From NCBI GenBank assembly GCA_037974665.1, contig CM075770.1, positions 66,723,850-66,787,849 of the forward strand: 64,000 bases of DNA, read 5' to 3'. Positions 59,338 to 64,000 of this stretch are shown piece after piece. Both the position numbers and the translations under genes were made by a program. How positions within the stretch are numbered: position 1 is the stretch's first letter; each line of letters starts with the position of its first letter. Source of the DNA: Ehretia macrophylla (Eukaryota; Streptophyta; Magnoliopsida; Boraginales; Ehretiaceae). Under the pieces are notes generated by a model. It did no database searches and was not told where the DNA came from. It was given only the letters and a program-made list of their open reading frames with translations.

Positions 59338-60060
59338 TCATGGTAAGAATGCCACGACTCGGCTTCTCTTATGTCTCCTCTTCCCCCTTCTTTTGTATTT
59401 GTTTTGGCTAGGCGCAGCCACAAAAGGAGAGGACTCAACACAGGGATCGGGCCTTTCATCCAAACCAAGGTTCTGCTAGCTATTCAAAATATCTGGCAAC
59501 TCATTCAGTGTGATCTCAATTCTGTGTACGTGAAAGTCCAAGATCAAAGGAGAGTAAGATAGTGGAAAAGACTGCAAGATCAAGTCAACTTGAAGTCGGG
59601 GATCTATAACAAAACCAAATGCCTACAACTGAGTTACCAAGTAAATTATTCTGAGGCAGTGTTGGCTCACGTCACCCCCTTCTTCAAGTCTCATACTAAA
59701 AAGCTCACGGGTCAACTGGAATCTCATAGACTGACTGTGCTGGCCAAAGGATTCATCCAAACGACGAATGATATCTACAGAATGAGGCAGCTCCTCATAA
59801 AATCGACGCAGATCATCACTCATTGATGAAAGAATGTATCCCCTAGCACGCAGGTCATCCTGGACCCACTTATAGTAAGTGACCTTATCGGTCTCAAAAG
59901 TAGTCTCATCAACAGGAGCAAATGTCGGGACATCCAAAATATACTCAATTCTCTCAAATCGGAGGACTACCCTTAAACTTTTGTACCATTTTCCAAAGTT
60001 TGGTCCAACTAAATAATCATGATTAAGGATGGACAAATTTAGATTTATGAATGAAGCCAT
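59338..60060 (-). pseudogene. Gag of a Copia-type retrotransposon, broken
   Basis: The ATG at 60060 opens MASFINLNLSILNHDYLVG, followed by GPNFGKWYKSLRVVLRFE. This is the usual Copia gag N-terminus. Then come YKWVQDDLRARGYILSSM and the helical core up to YLVTQL, where TAG (59623-59625) interrupts. The same frame goes on with VIDPRLQVDLILQSFP and LDFHVHRIEITLNELPDIL, meets a second TAG, and ends in a basic tail (KRRGKRRHKRSR) before TGA at 59338-59340. It totals 241 codons, ending before a CCHC zinc knuckle. Gag would package the element RNA in a cytoplasmic particle. This copy cannot, because of the stops and the missing knuckle. Confidence 0.88.
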
Positions 60061-62191
60061 AATAAACTGCAGAAAAAGTAAATATAACAGATTGTAAGAT
60101 TGTAGGTTAACAAGAATATATATAAAGCTATAATATTGCAAAATAAAATAGTTACTCCCACTATTTTTTTTTAAATCTCATACTCCCTTAATGAGAAAAC
60201 ATGAATCTTTGAAAAGACTTTAAGTGGGATGACCAAGTTCCAATGATCAAACACATTCCTCAAACCTTTGTGGCTATAATTCGAACATGAATACCAAAGG
60301 TCAACAACTCTTTGTTGTCTATTTCTCTAAATAGGATATGGTCTACTTTAATCCCTAAATCACTTGATCTCAAACCTTTGTGGTTATAATTGATTAGGTG
60401 ATCTAGTTAGATTGGACCCGTCATCACTTAGTTATCCCTCAAATTGAATCAATAGTCTCAAGCCTTGTGGCTATGTTGACCATTAGATTTTGGCAGACAA
60501 CTGCATCACTATGTTTTATTCTAGCAATTTTAATAAACTTACTTTGAAACGTATCCTCTACCTTTGGGTAAGAATGATCATATTCATTTGGGTCTTATTA
60601 AATATCCTAGGATGGCGGAGGGCAACGATAAAACACCTTTTACCGTTTAAAAATCTAATATTTGTTTGCACGTAGGGAGTTGATACAATCTCATCAAAAC
60701 AATAAGCATTCAACATACTATAAGCTAACAATCTCAATTATAGAAAATTAATAGTATGAATGCAAAGATATATGAATGGTGGATCATGGGCTTGACTTTT
60801 GGGCTAAAAGAAATAAAACTATTCTATTTAAAAGATCTTCAATACTTTGAAATCTCCATTGGGCCTCCAACTATTTAGAAAAGTCCATTGGGCCTTTGTC
60901 AAGCTTTCTCTTTTAGAATTACATAAAAGTCCTCACTATACAATTCTCTCAAAAAGCAAAAACTCAAATTGAGATTTATATCTCAATTTACAACCCAATA
61001 ACTTTTGACCCTAAAGTCCATGATCAAATTCACCATTCTAAAATAATAAATATGCATGATTATTCATATCAAAATATAATAACCAGCATATTAATTTCAA
61101 GCATTCAAGTTTAATCTACTCATCAATCATGAAAGAATAAACTAAAGCAATGCCCTTTTAGCATAAATATAAAACTCCCTTTATATATGCAAGTTATAAT
61201 GGCCTATTAATTCATAACTCCTTATAATTAATTATATTCACATCCAAGTCCAAAACTTAAAGAAAAACACAAGTTCATGGCCCATTAACACAAAGTGGCC
61301 CAATAGGTTAAAATCAAGCACAAGTAGATGTACACAAGGCCCAAGCCCAAATCAACATGTCTTTTAAGGCTCGTACACATTAACTATAGCCCAATAGTCC
61401 TTTGAAAGTATTATATCATTGTATAATCAACTTTCTACTTTCTTAAATTTAGAAATATCTCAATACTACTTGTTAGATAATTTTCTAATTTCAAGATAAA
61501 AAACATATAGACCAATTATGTGAAATACATTTTGCAATATTCAAGACACACCGATAAGTTGCATTTTTGACTATTAAACACTTTTAATCATCAAGTAGTC
61601 CTCAACCAAATTCATATGCATGAACACTTGAAATAAGCTTAAAACTATCTTTTAAACTTTCATTCTAAGACATGCACATAATATAAATATTCTTTTGAGG
61701 ACCTCATGGAAACTACTATCATCTTTTCATATTCAACAAAAAGCAAAATAAATCTCCTACAAAAAGGAGAATTTTTGGACAACACCACATAAATGGAAGA
61801 CTTGTCTTTTCCAAAATTTTGGCCTTTATACATGCAAGAGAAAACCCTTTTTTAATATGACTCTATTAAACATAGACTTTTATCCAAAGTCTAATATTAA
61901 CATACAAAGACCAAATCCACCATTGTCTTTTTATTCAAGCTCATATATCAAGAAGGCAAAACATCTCAAGCTTCCTAGTGATTTTCGGCCATCAAAGTGT
62001 TTTTGATAGAAACATGCATGTTTAATGTTTAACTCATACATTCAAGATCTACAATCACAAACTAGATCCAACATGAACTCTAAACATGCAAAACACTAAA
62101 TCCAACACATCCAATTTATATGTACACATATGGCATACAAAAAAAAAATAAACAAGCTTAACTAGTTAGTGACATGGACATGCCAACCGAG
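60061..62191 (-). other. Leader of element C, no gene seen
   Basis: The 2.1 kb between primer site and gag start is AT-rich, with stops in all frames. Repeated phrases such as CTCAAACCTTTGTGGCTATAA (60258 and 60369 region) suggest short internal duplications. No coding or RNA gene is recognised. Confidence 0.6.
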
Positions 62192-62202
62192 GCTCTGATA
62201 CC
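62192..62202 (-). other. Primer binding site of C (antisense)
   Basis: The plus strand GCTCTGATACC is the reverse complement of GGTATCAGAGC, 11 of the 12 bases pairing with initiator tRNA-Met. It lies three bases from the LTR. Confidence 0.88.
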
Positions 62203-62403
62203 CCTTGAAAGTACTAGCCAACATCTTATATCATGTCACCACATATGTAAAAGTTGGATTCAAGATCGAGAATGATATGTATAGATAGCATGCTAGGGAC
62301 GAAATTTACTAAGCCAAATATCAAAATTTTCTAGCTAATATCAATATACATTCATTCATCAATGTCCATTCACTAAAGAAGCTCAACAAAGATATATATA
62401 TAT

Positions 62404-62408
<5 letters not shown>

Positions 62409-62446
<38 letters not shown>

Positions 62447-62447
62447 G

Positions 62448-62497
<50 letters not shown>
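62409..62497. repeat. AT microsatellite
   Basis: About 40 AT units with one AAAATAGATT interruption lie within the C LTR. The other LTR copy has only a short run at about 55468-55480, so the tract expanded, or was mis-assembled, in this copy. Confidence 0.9.
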
Positions 62498-62500
<3 letters not shown>

Positions 62501-63416
62501 GATGGTATAAGGTATACCTCTTGTAGTAGATCACTTTGGAGAAGATGAAAAATCATAGACAAGCTTTTGAATCCTTCTAACTTGAAGGCACTAGTTGGTC
62601 TACCAAGTATCCAAAGATCAACCAATACTTGAAGAAGGAATGTGCTAGTAGTAGCTTCAAGTTTTGAGACTATGTAAGTATGTTACCAAGCAAAAAAAAC
62701 TTCATTCTTGTTGTTTTAGCTATGGCCGAAACACACAAAGAAAAAGATGAAGTTCTTGTCTTCTTAGTTGGTGTGAAAATGCGAGTGGTGAGAGGCCTTA
62801 TGTGTGAGACAAAAAAACTATCATCTTTTATTATAATAATCTATCAAAATAGGTGACCAATCATATTATCACCTTTTAATCAAAAGCCATGCAAGCCTTT
62901 TGATCTTAATGATTAGCATTAGATGGCAAGATGACAAGTTTCTCTCTTATCCCTCCCTTGGCCGAAAATGCAAGTGGATGGAGAGAGAATGCTTGTCATC
63001 TTTTATTAAATATATATTATGTGCTCATACAAACATATATATAATATTACTTTAATAGGTGGCCAATCAAAATTGCTTCCTTTTAAATTACAAGCTATGC
63101 AAGCCCTAGGATTGTAATCATTACAATCTAAAGGTAACTTTATTCTCTCTTTTGACACTTGCCAAAAAGGCTTTATCAACAAAAGCAATGATCAAGATTC
63201 TTTTGTCTTTATTCAAAAAAGAATCCTATCCATTCATTTCAAATTCAAATGACTAAGATTGATGACATGGAATATCCTAGTCATCAATCTCTACATGCAT
63301 ATGCCACATGTAATTATCTAGTCTTTAATTTGCAATTCACATTTTGACAACTAAGATGATGACGTGGCATTTCACAAATTATATCATCATTACACATATA
63401 CATATATAAACACCTT

Positions 63417-63443
<27 letters not shown>
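63417..63443. repeat. TA microsatellite
   Basis: A run of about 13 TA units in the right C LTR matches a shorter imperfect run near 56396-56415 in the left LTR. Confidence 0.85.
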
Positions 63444-63449
<6 letters not shown>

Positions 63450-64000
63450 CTTGCCAATTCTAATCTCCATTAGAATAAATATATTGAAACAACTTTTTCA
63501 ATAATTATAGTTTTGCCCCAAAAGTTTTGGTAATTACTTTTGACCCCAAAACTTTCCAAAATTAAACTTTTTGTACAAATACCAACAAAGATGACTCTTA
63601 ACACTTTAAAGCCATCAACCACATATTACAAGCTCCCGGTGAACTTATTCATGATACTTATTAGTATGTGACATTCTAGATTCATAATCGCGTACCGATA
63701 AAGGACCGATAAACCTCCTTATCTATTTCAGAAATATCTCCATCATTTACCGAAATACCCTCATGCTCATGAGTGACGCACTAGCAACAAACGTACCATG
63801 AGAATGTATACAATAATAAAGACGACGTCTTTTATGAATCCATATAACCATCAAGAATTAGCGTGCAGTTCGATCCTTCTATTATAAGTGCCCCGATTGG
63901 GAAAGGGCCATGAAATGGTTAAGCCCACATCTGGTACTATGTATAAATCTAAATCGGTGAAACGAGAGATGACTACCATTGAAAAATTCCTTTCCATCAC

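Larger units (their letters stand above)
55261..64000 (-). mobile_element. Copia-type element C, antisense, truncated by the window edge
   Basis: The left LTR (3' LTR in sense) is 55261-57676 and the right LTR (5' LTR in sense) starts at 62206 and runs out of the window. The internal part, 57677-62205, holds a polypurine tract, a broken gag (59338-60060), a leader of about 2.1 kb and the primer site. No protease, integrase or reverse transcriptase motif was found in the 1.65 kb after gag, so this copy is non-autonomous. The left flank GTGAC (55256-55260) is the expected target duplication; its partner lies beyond 64000. Confidence 0.88.
62206..64000 (-). repeat. 5' LTR of element C (right copy, incomplete)
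   Basis: It starts TGAAAGTACTAGCCAACATC and is collinear with 55261 onward. About 1.8 kb is present, and by comparison some 0.6 kb lies beyond the window. It has two expanded AT runs. Confidence 0.9.

Overview
The window looks like nuclear DNA of a flowering plant. It contains no intact host gene. It is a stack of long terminal repeat (LTR) retrotransposons inserted into older DNA, and part of that older DNA is unmistakably mitochondrial: pseudogene copies of the overlapping rps3 and rpl16 genes, with a group II intron remnant. Five-base target site duplications (TSDs), nonsense codons and frameshifts argue for a nuclear copy (NUMT) rather than a working mitochondrial genome. The species cannot be named from this sequence.

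Layout. 1-1498: 3' part of an LTR (family X). 1499-4898: older DNA ending in a decayed LINE reverse transcriptase. 4899-15669: a non-autonomous LTR element (W), with a solo LTR of family Z (7142-9765) nested in its 5' LTR. 15670-15966: the rest of the LINE. 15967-18246: solo LTR of family G. 18247-23059: older DNA. 23060-25462: solo LTR of family U, antisense. 25463-26401: older DNA ending in the 3' tip of rpl16. 26402-33702: complete non-autonomous Z element, antisense. 33703-35286: rpl16 and the 3' part of rps3. 35287-38397: solo LTR of family V, antisense. 38398-39566: rps3 exon 2 start and intron remnant. 39567-41116: antisense X LTR. 41122-50630: complete Ty3/gypsy chromovirus-like element (G), whose gag-pol is one frame broken by five stop codons. 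50632-55260: 4.6 kb X-derived inverted repeat. 55261-64000: antisense Copia-type element with 2.4 kb LTRs and a broken gag, running off the window.

Removing the LTR elements at their TSDs leaves about 12.2 kb of once-continuous older DNA between 1499 and 39566. The rps3-rpl16 blocks prove a mitochondrial origin for the right-hand part. For the left-hand part this is inferred from continuity only.

The most interesting signals are these. Six otherwise divergent LTR families carry matching intron-like donor and acceptor sites and, inside the implied intron, a recognisable shared module. The two non-autonomous elements W and Z share an internal domain made of degenerate short repeats. A 4.6 kb inverted repeat could form a long hairpin RNA, and later elements landed at both of its tips. 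A 29 bp unit is dispersed in the older DNA. No tRNA, rRNA, CRISPR array or active protein-coding gene was found.
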